From: Dokdonella sp.
GTDB taxonomy: Bacteria; Pseudomonadota; Gammaproteobacteria; Xanthomonadales; Rhodanobacteraceae
Length of the DNA: 64,000 nucleotides
Assembly (NCBI RefSeq): GCF_019634775.1
Contig: NZ_JAHCAS010000001.1
Span: forward strand, 744,001 to 808,000
Reading direction: 5' to 3'
Shown: piece by piece, positions 55,667 to 64,000 of the stretch
Position numbering within the stretch: position 1 is the first letter of the stretch
Layout: the number at the start of each line of letters is the position of its first letter
Program-made: the position numbers and the translations under genes
The notes under the pieces: model-generated
Told to the model about the DNA's origin: nothing
What the model saw: only the letters and a program-made list of their open reading frames with translations
Databases searched by the model: none

Positions 55667-57073
55667 CTACTGCGCACCGCAGTGCGGTGCGTGCGCCCAG
55701 TACACCGCGTCGCCACAGCGGCCCGTATAGATGCTGTAGTACTGCCCGTGCACGGCGCGCACCTGCACCGACGAATCGTCGTGGCAGTTGTGATGGCCAA
55801 TCCGGCCGATGGCCCAGTAGGGCGTTGCACAGGTGTGCCCACCCGCATCCGAGCGGCGCGAAGGCAGCAGGTAGTAGTGCCCGCGCGGCCCCGTGTAGCT
55901 GCACTTGCGGGACATGTTGCTCGCATTCGCACAGGCACCGTGGTTGCAGAAGCTGATCCAGCCCTGGAACGTCCGCACGTTCGAGACGGGATTGTTGTAG
56001 CGGTATTTGGCGACCCGTGTGGCCGAGTGTTCGGCGAGGACGAGGAACGGCTTGCGCCAGACCTCGATGGCGGTCTGGTAAAGACCGGCGGCGAGCAGCT
56101 GGTTGGATGCATCGGCACGCTCCGGCAGCAGGTTGCTCGCCAGGCTCTGCGCCAGGCGCTGCATCGACGCCTGCTCGGCCTGGTGGCTCAGGGTCACGCC
56201 CTGGGTCGTCCTGCCGCTGTAGGCGAGCGCGTTCAGCGCGGTCGCGGCGCGGCCAAAGTCCGCGGCGAGGTCGTGGTGGCTGCGCTCGTTCTCGAGTTCC
56301 ATGTCGTCGGACCAGTCCTTCGGCACACGGTCGCCACCGAGTTCCGCACCGAGCACGTAGCCATCGGCCGCCTTCACCAACACGTAGGCATCGATACGGC
56401 CCATGTTGCCGTGCTCATCGGGTTCGTCGGCGATGAATTCCTGCTTGCTGCGCAGAACGATGCCGTTGCCAAGGCTCGCCTCGAGCATGCCGCCGTCCGC
56501 ACGGGCGGCCTGCACGTCGCGCATCGAACGCATGTAGAAATCGGCGACCTGCGCGTCACTGGCGACTTCCGTGAAGCGTGCATCGAGCGAGGCACGCAGC
56601 GGGAAGTTCGCCGCGGCGGTGTCCGCGGCCTGGCGGGCGAGATCGGCGAGCGCGGATTTCTCGACGGTCAGGGCGGCATGCAGGTCGGCCGCACCCAGCG
56701 CCCGGCCGAGTCCGGTCAGCTGGCGGGCATGCACATAGCCCTCGCTCGCGTCGAACTCGCCGGATATTGGCGTCCGTTGCCCGTCCAGCGGTTCGCCGGC
56801 GATTGCCACGGTGCGCGCCTCGGCATCGACGATGCGCAGGCTCAGGGCGCCGGCAGCGCCCGTCGCATCGAGCGACCTGCGCGCCTCGAAGTAGAGTTCG
56901 GCGCCGTTGCCGCCATAGACACCGGCCACACCGAGTTCAGGATCGGCGAGGAAAAAGCGGATGTCGGGTGATTGTTTGACGCCCGGATCGGACGCGGCGA
57001 CGACGGTCGTTGCAGTGAGGGCCATTCCGATGGCCAGCGCAATGCTTCCTGCGATCTTGCCCATGCGATTCAT
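55667..57073 (-). CDS. Secreted protein of unknown function with Cys-rich C-terminus
   Basis: A 468-residue exported protein with a signal peptide (MNRMGKIAGSIALAIGMALT). I recognise no domain. The last 90 residues (from FQGWISFCNHGACANASN) contain seven cysteines, several His and aromatic residues (PHCGAQ end), suggesting a disulfide-stabilised module; the central part is helical. The start at 57073 precedes the signal peptide. A perfect 12-bp inverted repeat lies about 120-155 bp upstream. Confidence 0.7.
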   Translation of the reverse strand: MNRMGKIAGSIALAIGMALTATTVVAASDPGVKQSPDIRFFLADPELGVAGVYGGNGAELYFEARRSLDATGAAGALSLRIVDAEARTVAIAGEPLDGQRTPISGEFDASEGYVHARQLTGLGRALGAADLHAALTVEKSALADLARQAADTAAANFPLRASLDARFTEVASDAQVADFYMRSMRDVQAARADGGMLEASLGNGIVLRSKQEFIADEPDEHGNMGRIDAYVLVKAADGYVLGAELGGDRVPKDWSDDMELENERSHHDLAADFGRAATALNALAYSGRTTQGVTLSHQAEQASMQRLAQSLASNLLPERADASNQLLAAGLYQTAIEVWRKPFLVLAEHSATRVAKYRYNNPVSNVRTFQGWISFCNHGACANASNMSRKCSYTGPRGHYYLLPSRRSDAGGHTCATPYWAIGRIGHHNCHDDSSVQVRAVHGQYYSIYTGRCGDAVYWAHAPHCGAQ

Positions 57074-57404
57074 GTCTGACTCCCCATAGGACTGTCGGTT
57101 GGATGAACGGGACAACACCCCGCTGAGTCGGGTCGCGCACTCCGGTCCCGATGCCGATCGGGCGAGCCATGGATCGGACTGGCGACCAACTCATGCACAA
57201 CTGTACATGAATTGGACAGTTGTGCATCTTGCGCTGCCGCATTCGCAGGACCGTCAAATGACTCCTTTTTGAACAATAGGTTAGATGCCTGGCCCGGGGT
57301 CGACGCGGGCAAGTAGAGGCATGCTGAGCGGATTGGTCCGTGCACGGCGAGCCAGCAACGATGCGCTCACGCGACGCCGTGGCACGGGCGCCGCGCGACC
57401 GGAC
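57074..57404. other. Intergenic region with palindromic candidate operator
   Basis: About 330 bp between two minus-strand genes. Besides the inverted repeat at 57193-57227 it has an AT-richer patch (57250-57285, with CTCCTTTTTGAACAATAGG) unlike the surrounding GC-rich DNA. No gene was found. Confidence 0.5.
57193..57227. promoter_or_regulatory. Perfect 12-bp inverted repeat, 11-bp spacer
   Basis: ATGCACAACTGT (57193-57204) and ACAGTTGTGCAT (57216-57227) are exact reverse complements. No T-run follows on either strand, so a terminator is unlikely. A dimeric regulator site for the secreted-protein gene starting at 57073 is the simplest reading. Confidence 0.55.
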
Positions 57405-58403
57405 TCAACCGTCGACGCCGTCGATCTCGACGCGCAGTTCGCGCCGGCAGATGTCGCCGGCGAGCAGGACCAGACCGCCGAGGCGTGGATGGCGCGTACG
57501 GACGAGCCGCTCGACCAGGGCCGCTTCGCCGACCTCGCGCACATAGGCCTTGAGCACGGTGTGTTCGCCGATGTCGGCGGCGCTGCCACGCTGGGCGACG
57601 GCGAACAACTGGTCGAGGTTGAGCAGGGTTTCCGACACCTGGGCGGCGGTGTCGCCGACATGTTGCGAGGCATGGCCGACTACGGCCGCCGTGCCGGACA
57701 GCAGCAGCTGGTCGGCGGCGGTCACCGCGGCGCGCGCGAAGGTGGGCGCGGTCGGGCCGTATTCGCGCGGATAGCGCCAGGCGCTGAGCTGGCGCGGATT
57801 CTCCACCGCGCGCCCCGGCGCACGCGCGGCCAGGCCGTAGACCTGCAGGCGGCGCACGCCATCGCGTCGGCCGATCGCGGTGGCTGCGGAAAAACCGTTG
57901 CGTGCACGTTCGCCGAGGCCACGCGCGCGACCCGTGCAGAAATGGCGATAACGCTCGTCGTCGCCCTCGCCCTCGTTGATCGCATCGAGGTAGTTCCACA
58001 GGCGCAGCACCTGCGCGGGTGCACCGCCGTCGAGGGCGTGGCGGTCGAGCGTTGCCGTGACTGCACGATAGGCCTGCTCGGCCGCCGCGGTCAGGCCGCC
58101 GGCTTCGGCTTCGTCGACCTCGATGGCGAAGAACAGGTAGTCGCCATCGCTGCTCCAGCGCAGCGCGCCATCGAAACCCGAACGCACCGGCGCGCGCCCG
58201 CGCCACACTTCGACGACCTCGTCGCCGAGCGCTTCGAGGCCGACCGCGACGAGGCGCGGATCGTGCGTGCCGCACACGCCGAAGGCGATCACCGCCAGCA
58301 CATCGGTATCGCCGAGCGCCTGTTCGACCGGCACGCGTTCGTAGCCCACACGCAGACGCGGCAGCGCGGCGGCCAAAGGTCCGGTGTTCGCGGGCAGATG
58401 CAC
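57405..58403 (-). CDS. Chorismatase, FkbO/Hyg5 (XanB2-like) family
   Basis: About 332 residues from a GTG at 58403. The C-terminal half resembles chorismate-cleaving FkbO/Hyg5/XanB2 enzymes: VRRLQVYGLAARAPG, ENPRQLSAWRYPREYGP, LLLSGTAAVVGHAS and VLKAYVRE. XanB2 makes 3- and 4-hydroxybenzoate for xanthomonadin pigment and ubiquinone. The start is uncertain; earlier Met codons would overlap the divergent acyl carrier gene on the opposite strand. With that carrier and a phosphopantetheinyl transferase nearby it suggests an aryl polyene pathway. Confidence 0.8.
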   Translation of the reverse strand: MHLPANTGPLAAALPRLRVGYERVPVEQALGDTDVLAVIAFGVCGTHDPRLVAVGLEALGDEVVEVWRGRAPVRSGFDGALRWSSDGDYLFFAIEVDEAEAGGLTAAAEQAYRAVTATLDRHALDGGAPAQVLRLWNYLDAINEGEGDDERYRHFCTGRARGLGERARNGFSAATAIGRRDGVRRLQVYGLAARAPGRAVENPRQLSAWRYPREYGPTAPTFARAAVTAADQLLLSGTAAVVGHASQHVGDTAAQVSETLLNLDQLFAVAQRGSAADIGEHTVLKAYVREVGEAALVERLVRTRHPRLGGLVLLAGDICRRELRVEIDGVDG

Positions 58404-58497
58404 GTGGAGGCGGGATCGGGCGGTGGAGAAAGGCGCGGATGATACACTGCGCCCGCCCCGCACCCTGGCCGAAAACCTCACAGAAGGCAGCATCCAC

Positions 58498-58788
58498 GTG
58501 ACCGAATCCCAGCCAGCAACGGCGCAGACCACGGCCGAACGCGAGCTTGCAGAACTCCTCGTCAGCAGCCTCAACATCGACTGGGTGGGTGCCGACGCCA
58601 TCGACCCGGAAGCGCCATTGTTCGGCGCCGGCGACCTCGGCCTCGACTCGATCGACGCCCTCGAACTGGCCCTTGCCGTATCCAAGCGATACGGCTTCCA
58701 GTTGCGCTCGGACAATCCCGAGAACCGCCAGATCTTCGGCAGCCTGCGTGCGCTTGCGCAGCACATCGAACAGCACCGCTCAAGCTAG
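58498..58788 (+). CDS. Acyl carrier protein
   Basis: A 96-residue carrier. The phosphopantetheine Ser lies in DLGLDSIDALELAL. The start is a GTG at 58498 with AAGG upstream; the frame upstream of it is Arg-rich and lacks a start near a ribosome site. TACACT at 58443-58448 may be the -10 box. It diverges from the chorismatase gene and faces the phosphopantetheinyl transferase gene that could activate it. The TAG stop lies in the left inverted repeat of the element at 58787. Confidence 0.85.
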   Translation: MTESQPATAQTTAERELAELLVSSLNIDWVGADAIDPEAPLFGAGDLGLDSIDALELALAVSKRYGFQLRSDNPENRQIFGSLRALAQHIEQHRSS

Positions 58789-58948
58789 GGATGTTCCAAT
58801 CAATCCCTCAACGGCGTCACCGTCCTGTGCGGGCGCAGCGCGGCGTGCGCGGCTCACCCAGGCAACCAGCCCGGACTTCGCCACGCCCACCCCGCTGCGA
58901 ACCTTGCGGATGTCATGACGCCAATGCGGGATTGATCCGAGCATCCCT
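58787..58948. repeat. MITE-like element with 21-bp terminal inverted repeats
   Basis: The ends 58787-58807 (AGGGATGTTCCAATCAATCC..) and 58928-58948 are inverted repeats matching at 18 of 21 positions, enclosing about 120 bp with no gene. The left 53 bases recur at 53287-53340. The size and structure suggest a small non-autonomous element; no transposase for it is in the window. Confidence 0.55.
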
Positions 58949-58953
58949 CGCCC

Positions 58954-59631
58954 CTAAAGCCTGGCCCCTGCCCTGAAAGCACGCACGCGCAGAGCATCGC
59001 CACGCCAAGCAACCGCCCCCGCATGCGCGCCGCCGGCGTCGAAGCGTGCGACGTGCCAGTCGCTGACGTGGCCGGCTTCGGCGGCGATTTCGGCCAGCGC
59101 CCGGGGCCCGTCGCGGTCAAGTTCGAAGCGCAGGCGGTCAAGGCCGAAGGCGAGACCGCGACCGAGGGCCTTGAGCACGGCTTCCTTGCAGGTCCACAGG
59201 TCGACGAAGGCCGCGTGCAGCGCTTCGGCATCATCGATGCCGGACAGTGCGCGCGCCTCGTCGCCGGCGAAGAAGCGCGTGGCGAGATCGAGCGGCGCCG
59301 CGCGCCGGTGCGCGGTTTCGACATCGACACCGACCGCGTGGCGGCGCGCAAAGGCCAGGGCGATGCGTTCGCCGCCGTGACTCAGGTTGAAATGCGGATG
59401 CCCGCCGTCGAGCGCGAACGGCTTGCCGTGTGTATCGCGCGCCAGCGCGGGCGGTTCGGTATTGCCGGCATAGGCACCGAGCAGGCGGCCGAGTTCGGCA
59501 TGCGCAAGCGCCGACATCGCGCGCGGCGACAGGCCGGGCGGGCGCTCGAACAGCCACAGGTGCAGTTCATCCTCGCCGAGCGCCGGTGGCGTCGCCGTGG
59601 TCTCGAAATCGCTGGCGACGATGCGCTGCAT
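58954..59631 (-). CDS. 4'-phosphopantetheinyl transferase (Sfp type)
   Basis: A 225-residue enzyme that moves phosphopantetheine from CoA to a carrier protein Ser. It shows THGKPFALDG, FNLSHGGERIALAFA, the metal-binding GVDVE and WTCKEAVLKALGRGLAFGL. The start at 59631 (MQRIVASDFE) fits; earlier Met codons add an Arg-rich extension. It is convergent with the acyl carrier gene and ends just past the MITE-like element. The likely partner is that acyl carrier. Confidence 0.88.
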   Translation of the reverse strand: MQRIVASDFETTATPPALGEDELHLWLFERPPGLSPRAMSALAHAELGRLLGAYAGNTEPPALARDTHGKPFALDGGHPHFNLSHGGERIALAFARRHAVGVDVETAHRRAAPLDLATRFFAGDEARALSGIDDAEALHAAFVDLWTCKEAVLKALGRGLAFGLDRLRFELDRDGPRALAEIAAEAGHVSDWHVARFDAGGAHAGAVAWRGDALRVRAFRAGARL

Positions 59632-59841
59632 GCGCCCATGCTTGCGGGTGGCGTGGGCGCGGTCAAGGGAGCGCCGACGCTGTGCCGCGCGAGCCCGCAG
59701 TGCCGGTCGCATCGTGATGTCGGCAGATTCCGTCCCGATGGCATCCGGACCGATGCGACCGGACGCGGCCGTCACGCGCAGTGCGCGCCCGCAGGGGTGT
59801 CCGCGACGCGGCAGGTGCCCCGCACCCGCTGCATGCAGACC

Positions 59842-60627
59842 TCAGTCAACGGCCTGCACCAGCGCGCCCAGTGGGATGTCGTGCGCCTTCAGCCAGGCGA
59901 CGATCTGCCGCCGCTCGGCCTTGGCGCGATCGCTGAGCACGCGCCGGTTGAAGGCGAAGTAGTAGTCCTGGAACGTGGCGCCGCCGGCGTTCTTCGCCAG
60001 CGGGTTCGCGCCGCGCTCGAGCAACAGCAGGATGGTCGCGCCGGCGTTGGTCCGGCCGGCAATATGCAAGGCGGTGTCGTGCTTGAAATCGGTGGCCCTG
60101 GGGTCGGCGCCGGCGTCGAGCAGGATCGCGATCTGTTCGGGATTCTGGCCGAGGATGGCCTGCATCAGCGGCGTGCTGCCAGTGTGGGCATTGGCCAGGC
60201 ACGGATTTCCGCCGTGTTCGAGCACGGCGCGCAGCAGTGCGGGGTTGGCTGCGAACGCCGCCGCGTGCACGGGTGTCTCGCCGCCGCCGCCGGGGCGGTT
60301 GGGATCGGCGCCGAGCTCCAACAGAGCGTGCACGCTGTCGGCCTGATTGGCGCCGATGGCCGCGACCAGCAGCGTGGCACCATCCGTGCCGGGCGTGTCC
60401 GGGTGGATGCGCTCGGCATGGCGCCTGATCTCCAGCGTATCGCCACGCATCACCGCGACCGCCAGCGGTGCCAGGTCCGGATTGGAGAAAGGGTCGAGGC
60501 TCATGGCGGTGCGGGCGCTTCCCGAGGCGCAGCAAAGGGTCAGGACGAGGATGGCGGCAGGGAGGCCATGCACGGTGTCACGGCTCCCATGCCGCCTGCA
60601 CCTGGCCAGAGTAGCCGATGCGCCCAT
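59842..60627 (-). CDS. Exported ankyrin-repeat protein
   Basis: A 261-residue protein with a hydrophobic export signal (HGLPAAILVLTLCCASGSA) and four to five ankyrin repeats (DGATLLVAAIGANQADSVHA, GETPVHAAAFAANPALLRAV). A GTG at 60573 is an alternative start that gives a more typical signal peptide. Exported ankyrin proteins are often immunity or anti-toxin partners of phospholipase effectors; the neighbouring lipase-like gene on the same strand, 14 bp upstream, fits that idea but does not prove it. Confidence 0.82.
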   Translation of the reverse strand: MGASATLARCRRHGSRDTVHGLPAAILVLTLCCASGSARTAMSLDPFSNPDLAPLAVAVMRGDTLEIRRHAERIHPDTPGTDGATLLVAAIGANQADSVHALLELGADPNRPGGGGETPVHAAAFAANPALLRAVLEHGGNPCLANAHTGSTPLMQAILGQNPEQIAILLDAGADPRATDFKHDTALHIAGRTNAGATILLLLERGANPLAKNAGGATFQDYYFAFNRRVLSDRAKAERRQIVAWLKAHDIPLGALVQAVD

Positions 60628-60641
60628 CGTGGTGGTGGCGT

Positions 60642-62240
60642 TCAGCGACCGAACAGGCCCTTGGCGAAGTCGATCACCTTGTCCTTGGCCGCATCGACCA
60701 CGTCGACGGCCTTCTGTGCGGCCGCGCCGGTCACATTCCAGGTTGCCTCGGCAAAGGTTCCGACTGCATCCGCAACGCCATGGGCCACGTTACCGCCGAA
60801 GTCGATCACCCGGGACAGTACGGCCCCCGGCACGCCACCGACACGCTTGTCCAGCGCCTGCGACAGGCTCTCGGCGCCACGGTTCAGGGTGTCGCCGGCG
60901 GAGTTCCAGAAGCCTTCGACGAAATCGCCGCCGATGCGGAAGAGGCCTTGTACCGGATTGCCGTTGGCGAAATCGGTACGGATCACCTCGCCGGCATCAC
61001 TGATGAAATCGTGGGTGTTGATCGCGAAGTCGTCCTTGAGCGGCTCCGGCACCAGATCCTGCAAGGCCTTGCCGGTGTCGATGGGATTGCTGTATCCGGG
61101 CTGCCAGGGCTCGCGCTCGATCATTGCCGCGGTCAACGCGTTTGGACTATGGCTGGCCGCTCCATACGCCAGCTTGCCGATATCGCTGAGTACGGGGATC
61201 GAACTGTGCCGCATCGATTCCACCAGCCGGTTGATCGCCCAATCGGCCACGCCGGGCAGGTTGGCCTCCACGTCCAGCGTGCGCTCGACCAGGTCGTGCC
61301 GGGCCAGCAGGCCGGGTTCGACCACGATCGGCGTGCCCAGCGCATCCGGTGCCACCAGGCCGACGACCCCGGTCTCCTGCACCTGGGTGAGTAGATCCGA
61401 CTTCAGCGAATAGGCGCGGATGCCGCCGTTTTCCGCGTAATCGCGCGCCTGCCCGGGGGTGAAGCCCATGCGTGCCAGCGTATTGGGATGGATGCCGGAG
61501 GCGTCGAACGTGACTGCCGGGATGTCGGCGGCCAGCGAACCCACCGCGGCCAGGCCGCCGCCCTGCGAATGGCCGGTGATGGCCAGGTTGGTCGGCGTGG
61601 CCGAATCTGCGAACAAGCGCTTGAACTCCATCGCGGTGTTGACCGCGGTGCCGCTGAACTTGTCATCCACGCCGTGCGTGGTGAAACCCGTGCCCTGGGT
61701 GAAGTTGTTGTTCCAGTCGGCCCGACCCTCCGCGGTGCCGCGGTAGGACAGCACGTAGTTGCCGCAGCCATCGGTGTAGATCTCGGCCTTGAACTGCTGC
61801 GCCTTGGTCTGCTCGCCGCCGCCGAGGAACTCCTCGCGCCAGGACTGCACCGCCGCGGCCGTCGCCGGGTCGTTCGGCGGCAGGCCCAGCCGCTGGGCGA
61901 TGTCGGCATCGGAGACCTCGTTCCAGCCTGCCGGCGGGCCGCCACGAGTGCCGTAAACGGCGGTGGCGAGCTGCGACAAGGTCACGTCGAAGGGTTGTGC
62001 CTGGGTGCCGCCAGCCACTTCCGCCAGCGTGCTGCCGGCCGGCAACGCATACGGGCCGCCGTCCCCGGCACAGGGACCGGGCTGGGTCAGACACGCAGCC
62101 TGGGGGTGGTAGGTCGGCTCCGGCAGCCCGCCGCTGCGGGACTGGACGTCATACTGGGGTGGCGGAGGCGGTGGCGGCGACGGTGCCTGCTGCGGGGGAG
62201 AAAGCGTGCTGTTGTCGATCCCGGAAACGTTGAAGGTCAT
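60642..62240 (-). CDS. Lipase-like (class 3/DUF2974-type) protein
   Basis: 532 residues. A Pro-rich N-terminus (about 14-28) has no signal peptide. The alpha/beta hydrolase core includes VLSYRGTAEGRADWNNNF and the nucleophile elbow TGHSQGGGLA. The C-terminal 150 residues are helical and repetitive (GNVAHGVADAVGTFAEA). The lack of a classical signal suggests a specialised secretion route, as for type IV or VI phospholipase effectors. The start at 62240 has GGAG upstream. The ankyrin gene 14 bp downstream could encode an immunity protein. Targets are unknown. Confidence 0.78.
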   Translation of the reverse strand: MTFNVSGIDNSTLSPPQQAPSPPPPPPPQYDVQSRSGGLPEPTYHPQAACLTQPGPCAGDGGPYALPAGSTLAEVAGGTQAQPFDVTLSQLATAVYGTRGGPPAGWNEVSDADIAQRLGLPPNDPATAAAVQSWREEFLGGGEQTKAQQFKAEIYTDGCGNYVLSYRGTAEGRADWNNNFTQGTGFTTHGVDDKFSGTAVNTAMEFKRLFADSATPTNLAITGHSQGGGLAAVGSLAADIPAVTFDASGIHPNTLARMGFTPGQARDYAENGGIRAYSLKSDLLTQVQETGVVGLVAPDALGTPIVVEPGLLARHDLVERTLDVEANLPGVADWAINRLVESMRHSSIPVLSDIGKLAYGAASHSPNALTAAMIEREPWQPGYSNPIDTGKALQDLVPEPLKDDFAINTHDFISDAGEVIRTDFANGNPVQGLFRIGGDFVEGFWNSAGDTLNRGAESLSQALDKRVGGVPGAVLSRVIDFGGNVAHGVADAVGTFAEATWNVTGAAAQKAVDVVDAAKDKVIDFAKGLFGR

Positions 62241-62455
62241 GACACCCGGCTCCGATTGCCACCCACGGCATCGACCATAGCGCGGCGCGAGTGGAGAAAC
62301 AGCCTGGGGAATACCCTGCCTTGGCGCGGAGTTTTCACAGCGGTTGTTGAGGCGGAACGTCATCCGGTCAGTTCCTCGCCTTCCCCGATCGCCGAATCCG
62401 AATTCCAGCACCGAACGCCTACAATCGGGGCGGAGCCGTCCCGGAGCATCGCCGC

Positions 62456-64000
62456 TTGATTTCGCCGTGGGTCCTGCTGCTGGTCTCGGTCGTCTATGTC
62501 GGCGGACTGTTCGCGCTCGCCTACTACGGTGACCGCAAGCCGCTGTATCCGTCGCGCGAATGGCTGCGGCCGATCGTCTACAGCCTTGCCCTGGCCGTGT
62601 ATTGTTCGTCGTGGACGTTCTACGGCGCGGTCGGTAGTGCGGCGCGTTCGAGTCTTTCGTACCTGCCGATCTACCTCGGCCCGATCCTGCTGTTCGTGCT
62701 CGGCTTCGGCCTGTTCCGCCGTCTCGTGCTGATCGCCAAGGAGCAGAAAGTCACCTCGATTGCCGACTTCGTCGGCTCGCGCTTCGGCAAGTCGCATGCG
62801 CTCGGCGCGCTGGTCACGATCATCGCGATCACCGCGATCATCCCGTACGTGGCGCTGCAGCTGAAGGCCGTCGCCATGGGCATCGACGTGCTGACCGCGG
62901 CCAGTCCGCTCGAGGATCCCCCGCCGCTGCTCGCCGACAGCGCGCTGTACGTGGCCATGCTGCTCGCCGTGTTCGCGATCCTGTTCGGCACGCGCGGCAT
63001 CGATGCCACCGAGCACCACCACGGCATGATGCTCGCTGTCGCCGCCGAGTCGCTGGTCAAGCTGCTCGCCTTCATCGCTGTCGGCGCCTATGCACTGGTG
63101 CATGCCGACGGGTTCGAGGCGTTCGCCGAACCGTTCCGCGGGCAGACGCCGCTGGAACTTCCGACCGGCTTCGTCGCCCAGACCGTGCTCGCCTTCGCCG
63201 CGATCTTCTGTCTGCCGCGCCAGTTCCAGGTCGGCGTGGTCGAGTGCGAGAACCCGACCGATCTCGGTCGCGCGCGCTGGATGTTTCCGCTCTATCTGCT
63301 GATCATCTGCGCATTGGTGCTGCCGATCGTGCACGCCGGCGCGCAGGCCGCTGCTGGCACCAGCATCGCACCGGATGCCTACGTGTTGTGGTTGCCGATG
63401 GCCAATGGTGACCACCTGCTCGCCGTGTTTGCCTACATCGGCGGCTTCTCCGCAGCCACCGGCATGGTCATCGTCGCTTCGGTCGCGCTGGCGACGATGG
63501 TCAGCAACGACCTCGTCATGCCGACCCTGCTGCGCATCCGGGCCCTGCACCTGGAGAAGCGCGACGATCTCTCCGGCATCGTGCTCGCGGTGCGCCGCAT
63601 CGCCATCGTCCTGCTCGCCCTGCTCGCCTTCGCCTACTACCGCTTCACCACGCAGAACCAGAACCTTGCCGCCATCGGCCTGCTCTCGTTCGCCGCGGTC
63701 GCGCAGTTCGCGCCGGCGATCATCGGCGGCCTGTACTGGCGCGGGGCGAGCCGGGTCGGCGTCTTCGCCGGTCTGATTGCCGGCTTCGCGGTCTGGGCAT
63801 ACACCTTGTTGTTGCCCTCGTTGGCCCAGGCCGGCTGGATGTCCGGGCAATGGCTCAGCCGCGGTCCTTTCGACATCGGCTGGCTGCAACCACAGGCGTT
63901 GTTCCACCTGCACGGCTGGGATGCACTGACGCATGGCACGTTCTGGTCGTTGCTGGCCAATGTCGGCGCTCTGGTGTTCGTGTCGCTGCGCTTCCGCCCG
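62456..64000 (+). CDS. CbrA-like sensor kinase, N-terminal solute:sodium symporter domain (5' part)
   Basis: The frame is open from a TTG at 62456 to the window edge (515 residues); no stop is reached. It has about 13 hydrophobic segments of the SLC5/SSS family (AVYCSSWTFYGAVGSAARSS, VTSIADFVGSRFGKS, AAIFCLPRQFQVGVVECENP), which is the sensor module of CbrA/PutP-type hybrid histidine kinases. The kinase domain would lie beyond the window. TTG start with GGAG ten bases upstream; TACAAT at 62420-62425 may be the -10 box. Without the rest, a plain sodium:solute symporter cannot be excluded. Confidence 0.8.
   Translation, partial: MISPWVLLLVSVVYVGGLFALAYYGDRKPLYPSREWLRPIVYSLALAVYCSSWTFYGAVGSAARSSLSYLPIYLGPILLFVLGFGLFRRLVLIAKEQKVTSIADFVGSRFGKSHALGALVTIIAITAIIPYVALQLKAVAMGIDVLTAASPLEDPPPLLADSALYVAMLLAVFAILFGTRGIDATEHHHGMMLAVAAESLVKLLAFIAVGAYALVHADGFEAFAEPFRGQTPLELPTGFVAQTVLAFAAIFCLPRQFQVGVVECENPTDLGRARWMFPLYLLIICALVLPIVHAGAQAAAGTSIAPDAYVLWLPMANGDHLLAVFAYIGGFSAATGMVIVASVALATMVSNDLVMPTLLRIRALHLEKRDDLSGIVLAVRRIAIVLLALLAFAYYRFTTQNQNLAAIGLLSFAAVAQFAPAIIGGLYWRGASRVGVFAGLIAGFAVWAYTLLLPSLAQAGWMSGQWLSRGPFDIGWLQPQALFHLHGWDALTHGTFWSLLANVGALVFVSLRFRP

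Noticed and set aside
57193..57227. Inverted repeat as a terminator of the chorismatase gene
   Set aside because: The 11-base loop is long and no T-run follows in either direction.

Overview
The window is high-GC DNA from a gammaproteobacterium, most likely of the Xanthomonadales and perhaps Rhodanobacteraceae-like. The pointers are an algZ-algR-hemC block, a chorismatase/acyl carrier protein/phosphopantetheinyl transferase trio of the xanthomonadin (aryl polyene) type, a 615-residue RpoD with a tRNA-Ile(CAU) gene in its neighbourhood, and several families of short palindromic intergenic repeats typical of that order. No rRNA, CRISPR array or phage module is visible.

Layout. 1-2.0 kb: the end of a GDP-mannose dehydratase gene and an overlapping glycosyltransferase (surface polysaccharide). 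2.0-9.2 kb: a 1134-residue membrane ankyrin protein, a YcgL protein and a Tricorn-type S41 protease, all on the minus strand. 9.7-13.3 kb: a tightly overlapping five-gene plus-strand operon (Tat/lipoprotein solute-binding protein, SCO-type copper chaperone, small cupredoxin-like protein, ABC permease, ABC ATPase) lying between two direct copies of a roughly 109-bp repeat. 13.5-19.7 kb: a soluble NAD-dependent molybdenum formate dehydrogenase (fdsGBA-fdhD-fdsD, minus strand), divergent from a CadC-like regulator with TPRs. 22.8-26.1 kb: a secreted M15-like peptidase, a patatin and a WYL regulator. 26.2-31.8 kb: soeABC-type molybdenum sulfite:quinone oxidoreductase genes, interrupted by a methyltransferase gene and with a palindromic repeat inserted in frame in soeB. 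31.9-38.8 kb: a DUF481 outer-membrane protein, an esterase-algZ-algR-hemC operon and an S9 peptidase.

38.8-44.4 kb looks like a small island. It holds a tRNA-like 3' fragment, a complete IS3-family element, a three-gene cassette (NadM-Nudix fusion, SPFH scaffold protein, NAD-kinase-like protein), an intact tRNA-Ile(CAU) gene and three progressively decayed copies of that tRNA. I regard the NAD cassette as the best candidate for an undescribed system. The soluble formate dehydrogenase and SoeABC would feed electrons from formate and sulfite to NADH and quinone, and both need molybdopterin.

44.5-64 kb: a Gate-domain transporter, rpoD, dtd, an LpxL-type acyltransferase, a Ser/Thr kinase with TPRs, a TPR protein overlapping 3-hydroxybutyrate dehydrogenase, an NtrC-family response regulator lacking the GAFTGA loop, a FabR-like repressor, a secreted protein of unknown function, the pigment-type trio, a secreted ankyrin protein, a lipase-like protein and the 5' part of a CbrA-like sensor gene that runs off the end. 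Starts were chosen from ribosome binding sites, gene overlaps and family N-termini; all family assignments come from reading motifs by eye, without database searches.
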